This document shows positions 1 through 9,570 of a DNA stretch of 64,000 nucleotides, one piece after another (position 1 is the first letter of the stretch; every line of letters starts with the position of its first letter). Under the pieces are notes generated by a model that ran no database searches, had not been told where the DNA came from, and saw only the letters and a program-made list of their open reading frames with translations. Where the stretch lies: assembly GCA_028278625.1 (NCBI GenBank), contig JANQDY010000223.1:1-64000 (forward strand), written 5' to 3'. Source of the stretch: Thermodesulfobacteriota bacterium. Its GTDB lineage: Bacteria; Desulfobacterota; DSM-4660; Desulfatiglandales; Desulfatiglandaceae. The position numbers were made by a program, and so were the translations under genes.

Positions 1-116
1 CTATAGCAAAATGTAAGTCGAAAATCAAGGCAAAAGCGATTTTATTCGCAAGTATTTCAAATGGTTAAATTGGTTTTACTTTTTACAGGACCATCAAAAT
101 TAAGGGAGGAAAAACA

Positions 117-1319
117 ATGCGTAGATATTTTCTATTGGTCTGTTTTCTGAGCCTTGTCTGGATGGTGAGCGGTTGCGCCAAACCGAAACCGACCCCTGTC
201 TCCGTTGAAGACAACCCGGCACACCACTACCTCATGGGGATGGAAATGATCGACAAGGGAGAGGTAAATGAGGCGGACGCCCGCTTTCAAAGAGCCCTGC
301 AACTGGAACCTGACTACCCGCCCGCCTTGGCGGGCCGTGCTTTGGCTGCCGCGTACCGCACCAAGGCCGAAAGCGATGGGGATCATAAGTCCGTGGAACT
401 CAAACGCGCACTGGATCTTCTGGACGATGCGGAAGATGAGGCAAAGGGCGATTCTCAGGAATTCATCGCGGAAGTCACCGGCATTCGAGTTTTCACGGTA
501 GCAAAACCGAAAGACTGGATCGATGAGGCGGAAGACTGCTACGAGGACAGCCAGGACCTGGACAAGGTGAATCCTAAGGAACTGCCCTATTACAGAACCA
601 AGTCGGCGGCACCTTATTTTATGGGAAGCGCCTATTTTGCAAATTACCAGTTCCGGAAATCAGAGGATATGCTCTCAAAAGTCATGTCTTCATCACCGGG
701 ACGATGGCACGAACCCGCCGAAAAACTGTTCCGAAAGGTGCACAAGATTGTGAGGGCCCAAGCCGGTTACACCCTCACCGATGTGGCCAAAAAAATCGCC
801 GTAAAGGAGAGTGTTCAAAGAGCGGACGTGGCGGCGCTGCTGGTGGATGAAATTCATCTGGATCGATTTCTGGCGGGCCGCCTTGCAGCGCCTGAGAAGA
901 AGAAAAAGCCGGATTTTATTCCCGCGGATGTTCGGGATAATCTTTTCAAGCCTGAAATTCTCATTGTTACAAAATGGGCCCTCCGAGGGCTTGAACCGAT
1001 ATATGATCAGACTTCCAAAGCCTATCTTTTCTATCCCAATAAGCCCATCAGCCGAAAAGAACTGGCCTTCGTGCTGGAAGACATCGTCATCAAAATAACC
1101 GGAGATGAATCCCTGGCCAGCAAATACTATGGTCAGGCAAACTCCCCTTATCCCGATGTTCCCCCCACTTCCGCATATTATAACGCCGTTACCAATGCTG
1201 TCACACGGGGACTCATGTCGCCCGACCTCTCGGGGGCTTTCAGACCGGACGACAATACGGACGGAGCAGAGCTGCTTCAGTCCGTGCTCAGGTTAAGAAA
1301 TGTAATGAATGTACAATAG
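117..1319 (+). CDS. TPR lipoprotein with C-terminal SLH-like domains
   Basis: A 400-residue predicted lipoprotein. A hydrophobic signal ends in lipobox V-S-G-C, giving a lipidated Cys20, so it should sit on the inner or outer membrane facing the periplasm. Residues about 35-75 form a TPR-like unit and 170-215 a second one. From about 216 to 395 the sequence resembles S-layer homology repeats (short YPDVP and FRPDD type motifs), which bind cell-wall or surface polymers in other proteins. The start is supported by a strong Shine-Dalgarno (GGGAGG) a few bases upstream. It is followed after 15 bp by an LPP20-like gene. The N-terminal half, including a PAHH motif after the lipobox, is clearly paralogous to the lipoprotein at 35573-36166. 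The exact function is unknown; domain calls are inference from sequence pattern. Confidence 0.8.
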   Translation: MRRYFLLVCFLSLVWMVSGCAKPKPTPVSVEDNPAHHYLMGMEMIDKGEVNEADARFQRALQLEPDYPPALAGRALAAAYRTKAESDGDHKSVELKRALDLLDDAEDEAKGDSQEFIAEVTGIRVFTVAKPKDWIDEAEDCYEDSQDLDKVNPKELPYYRTKSAAPYFMGSAYFANYQFRKSEDMLSKVMSSSPGRWHEPAEKLFRKVHKIVRAQAGYTLTDVAKKIAVKESVQRADVAALLVDEIHLDRFLAGRLAAPEKKKKPDFIPADVRDNLFKPEILIVTKWALRGLEPIYDQTSKAYLFYPNKPISRKELAFVLEDIVIKITGDESLASKYYGQANSPYPDVPPTSAYYNAVTNAVTRGLMSPDLSGAFRPDDNTDGAELLQSVLRLRNVMNVQ

Positions 1320-1334
1320 GAAAGGAGACTTACC

Positions 1335-2306
1335 ATGAAAAAATTATTGGTTTCATGTGTCGCACTTCTTACGATGTCTGTGTTGTTACCGGGTGTTTGG
1401 GCCGAAGATACGTGGCAGAGCGTCACGAACCCGGCTGAGATTTTTGAGGAAGGGTATATTCAGGTGATCGGCATTTCAGAGGAAGGGCAGAGCCGTTACA
1501 ATGCCATGAGGGCAGCCACCGTGGTTGCCCAGCGGGATCTATTGGAAATCATGGAAGGCCTTCGTCTCTCAGGCCAAACCACTGTTAAAGACGGCATGTT
1601 AAAGTCCGATGACATCCGCACCAGCATCAGCGGATTCCTTAGGGGTGCCGTCAAGTGCGGGGAGAAGTATCACAATGACAGGCGGTATGCGGAGGTCTGC
1701 ATGAAACTTCACATCCGCGGAAAGGGCGGTCTGTACGATGTCATTCTTCCATTGATAAGGGAAAAGAAGATCCAGAGGGTAACACCCGAACTGCCCAGTG
1801 AAGTTTACAAACCCAAACTGATTCCTAAGGTTTTGGGTGCAGAGGTCGTAGAAGAAACAGTGCAGAAAAAGCTCCCGGGCGTGGGCGGCAAACCGGAAAC
1901 CGTCACGGAAACGGTCAAAGAGACGACCGCTGTCGTCGAGAAGGTGCCCCCTCCGCCCCCGGCTGTTATTTTTGACGGCCTCATCGTGGACGTCAGAGAT
2001 TTCAAATTCAGGCCTGCCCTGGTGAACACCGTTGTAACCGAAGGTGAAAAAGTCGTATTCGATCCGTCGAAAATCCTAAGTCCTATCCTGGTGGAAAGGG
2101 GCTGTGGCGGGTTCACCACCGATCCCGGCAAAGCCAAGGCCCTCCTTGAAAGCTGGGGCAGCAAAAAACCGATGATCGTAAAGGGGATTGGCGTTGTCAA
2201 AATGACCAACGCCAAAGTATCCTCCGATGACGCTGCCGCCATCTATCTCAGCGATCAGAAAAGCAACCTGTTGGCACAGGCAAAGGTGGTTTTTCTGCTG
2301 AAGTAG
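1335..2306 (+). CDS. Exported LPP20-like protein
   Basis: A 323-residue protein with a Sec signal peptide cleaved near residue 23 (...LLPGVWA). Residues about 40-135 resemble the LPP20/FlgP-FlgT-type domain, an alpha-beta unit in which a Gly-rich strand is followed by a helix rich in Ala and Arg. A proline-rich linker near 203-210 leads to a C-terminal domain (about 211-323) starting FDGLIVDVRDFKF, similar in pattern to the tail of FlgP-type proteins. Such proteins form periplasmic or outer-membrane rings around flagella or related machines in some bacteria, but no flagellar genes lie here. The Shine-Dalgarno is AAAGGAG. It is probably co-transcribed with the preceding lipoprotein. A similar gene pair recurs at 35573-37371. 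The specific role is unknown. Confidence 0.75.
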   Translation: MKKLLVSCVALLTMSVLLPGVWAEDTWQSVTNPAEIFEEGYIQVIGISEEGQSRYNAMRAATVVAQRDLLEIMEGLRLSGQTTVKDGMLKSDDIRTSISGFLRGAVKCGEKYHNDRRYAEVCMKLHIRGKGGLYDVILPLIREKKIQRVTPELPSEVYKPKLIPKVLGAEVVEETVQKKLPGVGGKPETVTETVKETTAVVEKVPPPPPAVIFDGLIVDVRDFKFRPALVNTVVTEGEKVVFDPSKILSPILVERGCGGFTTDPGKAKALLESWGSKKPMIVKGIGVVKMTNAKVSSDDAAAIYLSDQKSNLLAQAKVVFLLK

Positions 2307-2336
2307 CCCGGAGAATGACGGACCGGTCCAACAGTT

Positions 2337-2366
2337 CTGCCCGCCGGGATCATTTCCCGGGGGCAG
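2337..2366 (+). terminator. GC-rich stem-loop between the LPP20-like and AsmA-like genes
   Basis: About 12 base pairs can form (CTGCCC...GGGCAG continuing into CCGGGA...TCCCGG) with one bulged G and a short TCATT-type loop. It is followed by a pyrimidine-rich but not U-only stretch (GCGTTCTATTCT). It could be a weak terminator, an attenuator, or an mRNA-processing or stability element inside the envelope operon. Confidence 0.4.
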
Positions 2367-2396
2367 GCGTTCTATTCTGAAAACGGGGCTATCACA

Positions 2397-4670
2397 ATGA
2401 AAAAGAAGGTTTTCATTTTTTCCGCCGTCTTTCTGCTTTTTGTTGCCGCCATGGTTGTTGCTTCGGGCGTCTATATCAACGCCAATATTGAAGACATCAC
2501 ACGGCAGCATTTGGGGGCGGGTATTCAATTTGAAGATGTGTCATTCAGCTTCACTCCCCTCCCCGCCATCTCTTTTTCCCAGCTAAGAATCAAGAAAGGG
2601 AAGAACCAAATCAATATTCCCAGGATGGTGCTCTATCCGGATTTGCTGGCGCTTGTCAAAGGGGATGTGGTGATGAAAAGGGCGGTCGTTGACGAACCGT
2701 TGATCATTTCCGAGAAAACCTCTCGGGGCCTGCCGAAAAAGGGTAAAGCTGCACCTGATAGAGATGAAAAACCCGCGGCACCTCTCACAACCGCTGCCAT
2801 ACCAGCGGACATGATCAATGAAATCATGGTCAGAGGCGGAAAACTGGTTTTGGACTCAAAGACCGAGAAGATACCACCGGTCACTTTCGCCGTTGCCGCG
2901 GAAAAGATCGAAAAAAGGGATCAGACCATATCGGTGCAGGTAAAAGATTTCACGGTCGATGAAATAGGGCTCAATTTTGCTGGAGACATTGCCATTACTT
3001 CCTTTTCGCCCCTGGGGCTCAGAATAGATGCTTCAAAGGCAGCCATCAATCCCGCGGCCCTCAAGGATTTCCTGGTGAAATTTGAGTTTTTGGAGACCGC
3101 TCTGGGGAATCAGATTCCCAAAATTGAGCAAGTGGCGGCCGGTGGGCTCAAACTCGCCATAGATCCCAACTCCGGGGAAATGGATCTTAATTCCGAGTCT
3201 CTCAGGTTTGGCCAGAACCAGCTTCAAAACGTTTCGGTGAACCTCTCCAAAGAGAAAGGCTATTTTCTGAAATGCGAAAAGGTCCTCATGGATGTGGGGA
3301 CTGTCCAGGGGTGGGTCAACGAAAACCCCAAAGGCAAAGAGGCACTGGAACAACTGTTTCTGAAAGCGAAACTCAAGGATTTAAAGGCTTCGGGCAAGAT
3401 TGAATTGTCGGCCATCGATCTAAAGGGAGGTGGTGCATCCGGTGCCAAAATCAGCGGTGCCATGGATCTTAAAACCGACGGGCTCAAGATTCATCTGATA
3501 GCCGAAAACGGCAAAGAACAGAATTTCACCATCAGTCAGTTGGAAACGAAAATTACCCTTGAAGAAGGGAAGCCGTCCCTTCAAATCAGCAACCTCCAAA
3601 TGGCTTCTTCACGTGGGGGAACCGGCCTTTTGAAGGGCAGCCTTGAAATTCCCATGGAGCTTAAAAAGGCCCGGTTTGAAGCAACATTCGAGGCATTTCA
3701 AGTTTTTGATACGGCCATCAACCTAAAGGCCGTGAAAAACACCAAGGAACGATTGATCTTTGATGTGGATTTAAGCGGTCCTTCTCTGACTTTTCTGGCC
3801 AAAGGCCAGCTTCAAACACCCGGAAGGGAAAAGGCGGATTTCTGGATTCGAATGACCGAATGCCGCATCTTGAGGGGATCCGCGGCAAAGGGAAAGATGG
3901 CCGGGACCCGTAATGCCCCTACAACCAAAAAGTCCGGAGCAGACGCCCCAAATGCATCCGCGAGCCGGGATTTTGATTTTGCCGTCATAGAAGGGAAGAA
4001 TCTTACCGGGGAGGCGTCCGTCAAGAGTTTTCAATACAATGACTTGCCTCGGGTGAATGACCTGCACCTGGCACTCAATTGTGCCAACAACCGGGCCGTT
4101 ATAAGGGGCACCATGGGAATCTGCCACGTGGATCTCTTTCTGAACGCTGTCTTAATGGCGCCCAATCAGGTTGTTGCACAGATTGAAGGTAAAGGTGCCA
4201 ATATGAATCTGACTTCTTTTATGGCCTGTTTCTCACGGGAGCTTCCCATGTTTCTTTCGGGGAGGGTCTCGTTGATGACGTCCCTTTTCCTAGAGGGCAA
4301 TAACACGGAAACCCTGCTCGATTCCGCCCAGGGGGAGATGCTGGTGACGCTTAAAAAATGCACTGTGCGAAAGGTCTCGAATCTGGATTACCGGCTCGAT
4401 TTCCTCGTAGATATGTTAAATACCGCGGGCATCACCTCGCTCAAAGATGACGCCGTTGAGTTCAGGAAAGGGTTGGCAAAAGCTAAAATCGAAAAGGGCC
4501 GTGTGAACCTGGAAATGTTCTCTCTGAACGGCCCTCTTTTGGATGTCTGGGGGAAAGGAGCGTTTCTGATCAAAAAGAGACGGTTGAAACTGGCAGGTCA
4601 GGTTCGGACGGCTCTGGGATTCACCAACGATTTGAATATTGATCGCGATTTTCAAAAGAGGAAGACCTGA
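2397..4670 (+). CDS. AsmA-family inner-membrane-anchored periplasmic protein
   Basis: A 757-residue protein with one N-terminal membrane anchor (about residues 3-27) followed by a long beta-rich periplasmic region. The start of the mature part (an acidic segment leading into FEDVSFSFTPLPAI) and the later low-complexity repeats of short beta strands are typical of AsmA proteins. That family contains bridge-like proteins linked to phospholipid transport and outer-membrane homeostasis. A Lys/Ala-rich insertion lies around residues 500-520. Its TGA stop overlaps the ATG of the next gene by one base, so translation is probably coupled. Family assignment is fairly secure; substrate and partner are not visible. 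Length is within the broad AsmA range. Confidence 0.75.
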   Translation: MKKKVFIFSAVFLLFVAAMVVASGVYINANIEDITRQHLGAGIQFEDVSFSFTPLPAISFSQLRIKKGKNQINIPRMVLYPDLLALVKGDVVMKRAVVDEPLIISEKTSRGLPKKGKAAPDRDEKPAAPLTTAAIPADMINEIMVRGGKLVLDSKTEKIPPVTFAVAAEKIEKRDQTISVQVKDFTVDEIGLNFAGDIAITSFSPLGLRIDASKAAINPAALKDFLVKFEFLETALGNQIPKIEQVAAGGLKLAIDPNSGEMDLNSESLRFGQNQLQNVSVNLSKEKGYFLKCEKVLMDVGTVQGWVNENPKGKEALEQLFLKAKLKDLKASGKIELSAIDLKGGGASGAKISGAMDLKTDGLKIHLIAENGKEQNFTISQLETKITLEEGKPSLQISNLQMASSRGGTGLLKGSLEIPMELKKARFEATFEAFQVFDTAINLKAVKNTKERLIFDVDLSGPSLTFLAKGQLQTPGREKADFWIRMTECRILRGSAAKGKMAGTRNAPTTKKSGADAPNASASRDFDFAVIEGKNLTGEASVKSFQYNDLPRVNDLHLALNCANNRAVIRGTMGICHVDLFLNAVLMAPNQVVAQIEGKGANMNLTSFMACFSRELPMFLSGRVSLMTSLFLEGNNTETLLDSAQGEMLVTLKKCTVRKVSNLDYRLDFLVDMLNTAGITSLKDDAVEFRKGLAKAKIEKGRVNLEMFSLNGPLLDVWGKGAFLIKKRRLKLAGQVRTALGFTNDLNIDRDFQKRKT

Positions 4671-7429
4671 TGAAACAAAGAAAACCCCCAAATGCCACAC
4701 TGATCCTGCTTTTTTTGTTTTTATTGACCGCATTCCTCAACGCCTGCGTAACAACCGAAAAACCCAAGAAAATAGCATATGTTCAGGAACAAGATCTTCC
4801 CCGAACAATTGCCGTTATGCCGGCCAGACTTCTCCCCGGCAAAAAGGATGAAAGCAGTTTGCAAATCAAACCGGGAAGCGAAGACGAGGCATTTGTCGAC
4901 GAATTGGTCAGAGGCGTCATCAACAACCAGTTGACCGGTAAAGGATACAACACCCTGCCACTTTCGAGGATAGACCGCAAACTGGCCGCTTCCCCGGAGG
5001 GCAGAAACTGGCAAAAGACCCCCCCAAAAGTCCTGTGCAAACTTCTTCAAGCCAACGGTCTTGTCTTTCCTGAAATCATCTCAGCCACCATGCTTAAGAC
5101 AGTGGCTTATGACGAATACTCCGTGGAAGTTCGCATTACACTGTTTAGTGACAAGGGAGAAAAGCTTGGTACCTGGACGGAATCCGCTTCCAAAAGAAAG
5201 ATCGCCATTCCCACCAGTGCCATCAGCGCACTGGCGACCATCGCCGTTGCGGCCATGGATGAACCGGCAAAAAAACACATGCGACTTGTCATCTATGACT
5301 GGGGATGGAAAATCTCCCAATACATTCCCGACAGCCCCCACGGCAGCGAGCTTCCTGAGATTCTTTTTGTGAATACAAATGTGGACAAAGGCACCTTCGG
5401 CGCCGGGTCACAAATCGAAGTGGAACTGAACGCGGAAAAGGGATTGACCTGCTTTTTCGATCTGGGGGAATTTAAACAGGGCATTCCCATGCACTATACC
5501 TCCGGCGGCATCTACAAGGGTCTATACAGGGTTCGTGAAGGAGAACAGGCCACAGATCTCCCCCTCACCCTTCACCTGGTGAACCAAAGTGGCCTTGAAA
5601 GAACATGGGCGGAGACGGGAACGGTGACCATCGATGCGGTTGCACCCCCTGGGCCCGACAATCTGGTCATCCGTTCCGGAAAAGAGGGGATATCCCTTTC
5701 GTGGTCATCAAAAAGGAGTGAAGATCTCAGTGAATTTCTGGTGGAAAGAGGTGAAAAGCCCATCGGGGATTTCCATACGATCGGCAAAACCAAGGACCTG
5801 AAATACCTGGATACTCAGGTCACCCAGGGTAAGCGGTTTTATTACCGCATCAGATCCGTAGACCGGTTGGGAAATCGCTCCCCCTCAACAAAAGTTAAAC
5901 ACCTCACCATGCCCTACTTTGAAACGGTGAAGCTCTCCGGCACTTTCAAGGGTGCATTGGTCCCCGGCACCTACTCGGTAGAGGGCATTTCCGTGGTGCC
6001 CGATGGAGAAACATCCTCCGTCGGACCCGGAACAAAGTTCAATTTTTCACCGGGGGCGAAACTGCAGGTGAAAGGGTCTCTTTCCGTCAGAGGAGACGTG
6101 AAAAACCGGGTGTTTCTTGAAGGCGAAAAATGGATGGGAATAGAAATTCCCGCAGGTGGCCGCCTTGAGATATCAAACGCCGTTCTTTCTGGATGCATCC
6201 AATGCCTTAAGGCGGAAGGGGGCCTGCTGGAAGCAACTGACGACGCTTTAAGGGGATCCGGAGGAACCGGCATTTTGGCGGAATCAGGCAGCCCTTTTCA
6301 CTTGAGCGAGCTTGCCGTCACAGGTTTTGATCAGGGGATCATCATCAAAGGGGGAAAGGGCCGTATTGAAAAAAGCAGCATCACGGAAAACAGGGTGGGA
6401 CTAACCTTCTTGGGCGGAAATGCGGAAGTTCTAAACAACAACATCTTTCAAAACCAGGAACTGGAAATCTTCGCCGGCAACAAACTGGTGCTGGACCGGA
6501 ATTACCTGGGGTCGGACAATCCCGGTGATCTAAGATTGGACGGAGATATTCTCGTGGCAAGCCTTTTAAACGCCCCTTATCCCAAAGGCGCCAACGTGGT
6601 GCTGGTGGCCCAGGAGGATGTCACCCCGGAAATGCTGGCCGAGCGGTTTCTAAAGCGAAAGAAGACAGGTATTGATGCCTTTAAGAGCAGAAGATTCGGC
6701 GATGCGCATCAGGCACTAAAGGAGGCGTTTTCCCTGAAAGAAGATCGGGAAGTCTATCTCTATCTGGCCTACACTCAGATGATTCTGGATGATGCGGCCG
6801 CTTCCGAAAGGACTCTTTCAAGGGGCATCAAAGCTTTTCCATACGAAGTGCGCCTTTATCAGGTGTATGCCCGGCAGTTGGCGGCCAGGGGGGAAAAGGA
6901 AAAAGCCTTGGTATTGGTGAATAAGGCCCTTCGAATGAACCCGGATGATCCCACATTGAAAGTGATGAAACAGAATCTGGAAGGTGTGCCTGCCCAACGG
7001 AAAAGTGCTTCAGAGGCGACAACCGCACCCAAAAAGGCCAGCCCCCGGGTGGCGGCCGAAGATGCCGAAGCGGTAAAGACAACGGGCATCGATGCCTTTA
7101 AAAAGGGAGAATACGCGGAAGCTGAAAAACACCTTTCCCGATCCCTTGATACCAAACCGGATCGGGAAACATATCTCTATATGATCTATGCTCAGACGCG
7201 GCTTGGAAGAAAAAAGACGCTTACGGAAACGCTCGAAAAAAGCATTGAGGACTTTCCCGAGGAAGTTCGGTTCCACCGGCTTTATGTGAAACATCTGGCA
7301 GACAATGGACAGACGAAAGAAGCCCTTGAGCAGGTTCAAAAGGGTTTGGAAAAGCATCCGGATGACCTTCAGCTCAAAATGCTTGAAGATTATCTGAAAG
7401 GATCTTTGGAAGAACAGGGAACCAAATGA
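4670..7429 (+). CDS. Mosaic lipoprotein: GNA1162-like, FN3, beta-helix and duplicated TPR domains
   Basis: A 919-residue predicted lipoprotein; the lipobox L-N-A-C puts the lipidated cysteine at 26. Residues about 40-215 look like the GNA1162/DUF799 lipoprotein domain. A fibronectin type III module follows (about 324-414), then a short-repeat right-handed beta-helix region (about 487-624) with NosD-like alternation of Asn, Gly and Ile. Two copies of an approximately 110-residue TPR block follow, each opening with TGIDAFK (near 664 and 804). The copies share spacing and motifs such as YLY and NPDD/HPDD, indicating internal duplication. The gene overlaps both neighbours by 1-4 bases, implying coupled translation. 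The architecture suggests a surface or periplasmic scaffold binding polysaccharide or protein; that is inference, and no enzyme motif is seen. Confidence 0.75.
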   Translation: MKQRKPPNATLILLFLFLLTAFLNACVTTEKPKKIAYVQEQDLPRTIAVMPARLLPGKKDESSLQIKPGSEDEAFVDELVRGVINNQLTGKGYNTLPLSRIDRKLAASPEGRNWQKTPPKVLCKLLQANGLVFPEIISATMLKTVAYDEYSVEVRITLFSDKGEKLGTWTESASKRKIAIPTSAISALATIAVAAMDEPAKKHMRLVIYDWGWKISQYIPDSPHGSELPEILFVNTNVDKGTFGAGSQIEVELNAEKGLTCFFDLGEFKQGIPMHYTSGGIYKGLYRVREGEQATDLPLTLHLVNQSGLERTWAETGTVTIDAVAPPGPDNLVIRSGKEGISLSWSSKRSEDLSEFLVERGEKPIGDFHTIGKTKDLKYLDTQVTQGKRFYYRIRSVDRLGNRSPSTKVKHLTMPYFETVKLSGTFKGALVPGTYSVEGISVVPDGETSSVGPGTKFNFSPGAKLQVKGSLSVRGDVKNRVFLEGEKWMGIEIPAGGRLEISNAVLSGCIQCLKAEGGLLEATDDALRGSGGTGILAESGSPFHLSELAVTGFDQGIIIKGGKGRIEKSSITENRVGLTFLGGNAEVLNNNIFQNQELEIFAGNKLVLDRNYLGSDNPGDLRLDGDILVASLLNAPYPKGANVVLVAQEDVTPEMLAERFLKRKKTGIDAFKSRRFGDAHQALKEAFSLKEDREVYLYLAYTQMILDDAAASERTLSRGIKAFPYEVRLYQVYARQLAARGEKEKALVLVNKALRMNPDDPTLKVMKQNLEGVPAQRKSASEATTAPKKASPRVAAEDAEAVKTTGIDAFKKGEYAEAEKHLSRSLDTKPDRETYLYMIYAQTRLGRKKTLTETLEKSIEDFPEEVRFHRLYVKHLADNGQTKEALEQVQKGLEKHPDDLQLKMLEDYLKGSLEEQGTK

Positions 7430-9096
7430 TTATTACGGGAAAAACGCTTTTTCTCCTTACAGCACTGGTGACATTCATATTTGGAGGAGCGGCCCAAGGG
7501 GGGGAGCCGGATCCCGCCCAGGAGCATGAAGCCCGCTACGACATCAATGAAGCGACCTATCTCATTGAAGTTGGCAAATATATGGAGGCCCTTGAAAACT
7601 ATGAGAGCGCCCTTGAGCTGTCCGCCCTTCCGAAAACACGAATAGACGCCATGCTGGCCAAAGCCACACTTCTGTCAGCTTTTCTTGATGCACCGGAAAA
7701 GGCCCTTGAAGTCTATCAACAGGTTTCAAAGAAATACCCTCAAGCCGCGGAAATCAGCTCATACAGGGAAGGTCTGCTCTTGTACGAGCTCAAACGAATG
7801 GGTGAAGCAAAATCCGTGCTTTTGGACTACATGAAGGATTACCCGAAAGGAAGATTTCGTTTTCAAGCGGAAGCCTTGTTGGACCAAATCGCCAAAACAC
7901 CTCCCAAGCCGTCTCCACCCATCGAAACCAAACCCCAGGTAACACCGGGGACGAAACCTGAAACAAAACCCATACCGCCACCGGACGTTCCCACGCCACC
8001 CCATAAAATCCCTCCTCAAACGGTGCCGGTAACACCGCCGGGCGCAAAACCCGCCCCTGTCCTCATTCCGTCGCCACAGGTCCGGGTTCGGCTCTGCAAA
8101 ACCACGGGGCAAGCCATTGTCACGGGAAACGATATATGTGCTGACGGTGACGGATGTCAGAACCGCTTTGAGTTCAAAGGCTCAAACGGAGTACTGAATG
8201 CTAACGGACGTCCAATTAATGGCAATGAATTAGTGCTTCGAAGCGATACCCCTTTGGTGGTTTCATGCGGCACCAAAAAGAAGAAAGTGCGCGGCCATAT
8301 AAAAGCAATGCTCAAAGGCGGGAAACTCTATATTATCAACCTGGTGGATATGGAGCACTATCTCAGATCCGTGGTCCCGTCTGAATCCTATGCCTCCTGG
8401 CCGCTTGAAACCCTGAAAGCACAGGCGGTTGCAGCCAGAACCTATGCCTATTACCAGATGCTGCATCGAAAAACCTGGTCATATGACCTGGTGGACGATG
8501 AAGGTGACCAGGCATACAAAGGCATGAAAAGGGAACGGAAAAAGACGGATCAAGCCGTATCTGAAACCAAGGGGGAGATTTTAAGCCACAAGGACAAACC
8601 CATCCTTGCCATGTACAGTGCCAACAGCGGCGGCTACACTGCGGACGCGGGCAGCATTTTCGGCCTCAGCAAACCGTATCTGGTGGCCCAGAGGGATCCG
8701 AAAAGCCTTGAAGGGAAGATGGCCCGTTGGAAGAAATCCTTCTCCGTTTCAGAAGTAGAGCGGGCCCTTAATCGGCGGGGCCTTAAAATAAAGGGGCTTA
8801 AGGGGCTTGAACCGGCAAAAAGAGGCCCCTCCGGGCGCATTATCAAGATTCGCGTCATCGCCAGTAACACCACTAAAACAGTGCGCACCCGGACCACCCT
8901 GCGGCGGGCCCTCAGACTTCCGGAGATCCTTCTTGAAATCGAAAGGGATAACGGGAACTTTGTCTTTGACGGAAAAGGATGGGGACACGGTGTGGGATAT
9001 TCACAGTGGGGTTCCGCCATCCTCGGCAAGGAAAAGAGCTATGATGAAATACTCGCTTTTTACTACCCAAACGCCTCCCTTATCAGAAAATGGTGA
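7426..9096 (+). CDS. TPR-SpoIID/LytB domain protein
   Basis: A 556-residue exported protein with an N-terminal signal, TPR-like repeats over about residues 30-155, a Pro/Thr-rich linker (about 160-215) and a C-terminal SpoIID domain. SpoIID landmarks are clear: VVPSE (the Glu is the proposed catalytic acid), AQAVAARTYA, SANSGG and GWGHGVGYSQWG. SpoIID-family proteins cleave or remodel peptidoglycan glycan strands; in non-sporulating Gram-negatives they are thought to act on denuded septal or lateral wall. The ATGA overlap with the preceding lipoprotein indicates coupled translation. Presence beside SLH, AsmA and beta-helix lipoproteins suggests it opens the wall for an envelope-spanning structure. 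That is inference; the domain assignment is secure. Confidence 0.85.
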   Translation: MIITGKTLFLLTALVTFIFGGAAQGGEPDPAQEHEARYDINEATYLIEVGKYMEALENYESALELSALPKTRIDAMLAKATLLSAFLDAPEKALEVYQQVSKKYPQAAEISSYREGLLLYELKRMGEAKSVLLDYMKDYPKGRFRFQAEALLDQIAKTPPKPSPPIETKPQVTPGTKPETKPIPPPDVPTPPHKIPPQTVPVTPPGAKPAPVLIPSPQVRVRLCKTTGQAIVTGNDICADGDGCQNRFEFKGSNGVLNANGRPINGNELVLRSDTPLVVSCGTKKKKVRGHIKAMLKGGKLYIINLVDMEHYLRSVVPSESYASWPLETLKAQAVAARTYAYYQMLHRKTWSYDLVDDEGDQAYKGMKRERKKTDQAVSETKGEILSHKDKPILAMYSANSGGYTADAGSIFGLSKPYLVAQRDPKSLEGKMARWKKSFSVSEVERALNRRGLKIKGLKGLEPAKRGPSGRIIKIRVIASNTTKTVRTRTTLRRALRLPEILLEIERDNGNFVFDGKGWGHGVGYSQWGSAILGKEKSYDEILAFYYPNASLIRKW

Positions 9097-9106
9097 CACC
9101 TGAGTC

Positions 9107-9406
9107 TTGAAAAAGAAACCGCCGAAAGCCAACACTTTTGCCATCCTAGGCTTTTTCTCCCCCTTTGTTGCCGCGGGGATTACCTGCGGGCTGCTTCTCA
9201 TTTCCGGTGAGGACTTCGGAAATTCGGGCGTTTTTCTTGTTTACCTGATTGCCGTTCCGCTGATTCTCATCGTCGGGCTGGTCCTGGGAATCAAGTCAAT
9301 ACCCCGCATTCATGAGCTGGGCGACAAGGACTACGCCTATACGGGCCTATTTCTGGACATCTTTTCTCTATTCGTCTTTTTCCTCTCCTGCATCTATTTC
9401 AGCTGA
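9107..9406 (+). CDS. Small multi-pass membrane protein, DUF4190-like
   Basis: A 99-residue hydrophobic protein beginning with a TTG codon; no in-frame ATG exists downstream, so the start is uncertain. A basic N-terminus (KKKPPKAN) precedes two or three membrane segments (about 12-32, 42-62 and 80-98). A conserved-looking loop (LGIKSIPRIHE) sits between them and resembles DUF4190-type small membrane proteins. It follows the SpoIID gene by 10 bp and ends before the mraZ promoter, so it is probably the last gene of the upstream operon. Function is unknown. Confidence 0.55.
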   Translation: MKKKPPKANTFAILGFFSPFVAAGITCGLLLISGEDFGNSGVFLVYLIAVPLILIVGLVLGIKSIPRIHELGDKDYAYTGLFLDIFSLFVFFLSCIYFS

Positions 9407-9541
9407 CCGTATCATCAATGCCCCTGAGAAAAGAGGCACAGCGCACATCTAGCGGCATCCCCTCGAAATCCGGCCGTATATTGTGGTTTTGTTCCAACAT
9501 GAAAAAAAGACTGCAAATAGTTCATATCCCTGTTTTTTTTC

Positions 9542-9570
9542 TTGACAAGTTCGCATTTATCCCGGATAGT
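9542..9570 (+). promoter_or_regulatory. Sigma70-like promoter of the dcw cluster
   Basis: A perfect -35 hexamer TTGACA (9542-9547) is followed after 17 bp by GATAGT (9565-9570), a four-of-six match to TATAAT. Transcription would start near 9577, about 40 bases before the likely mraZ start. The -10 overlaps the first of the phased MraZ-type boxes, so repressor binding would block RNA polymerase. A TTG codon here could be mistaken for an mraZ start, but it is the -35 element. Confidence 0.65.

Noticed and set aside
1..116. Promoter or gene end upstream of the first lipoprotein
   Set aside because: The stretch is AT-rich, but no -35/-10 pair or coding signature convinced me; only the ribosome site next to 117 is clear.
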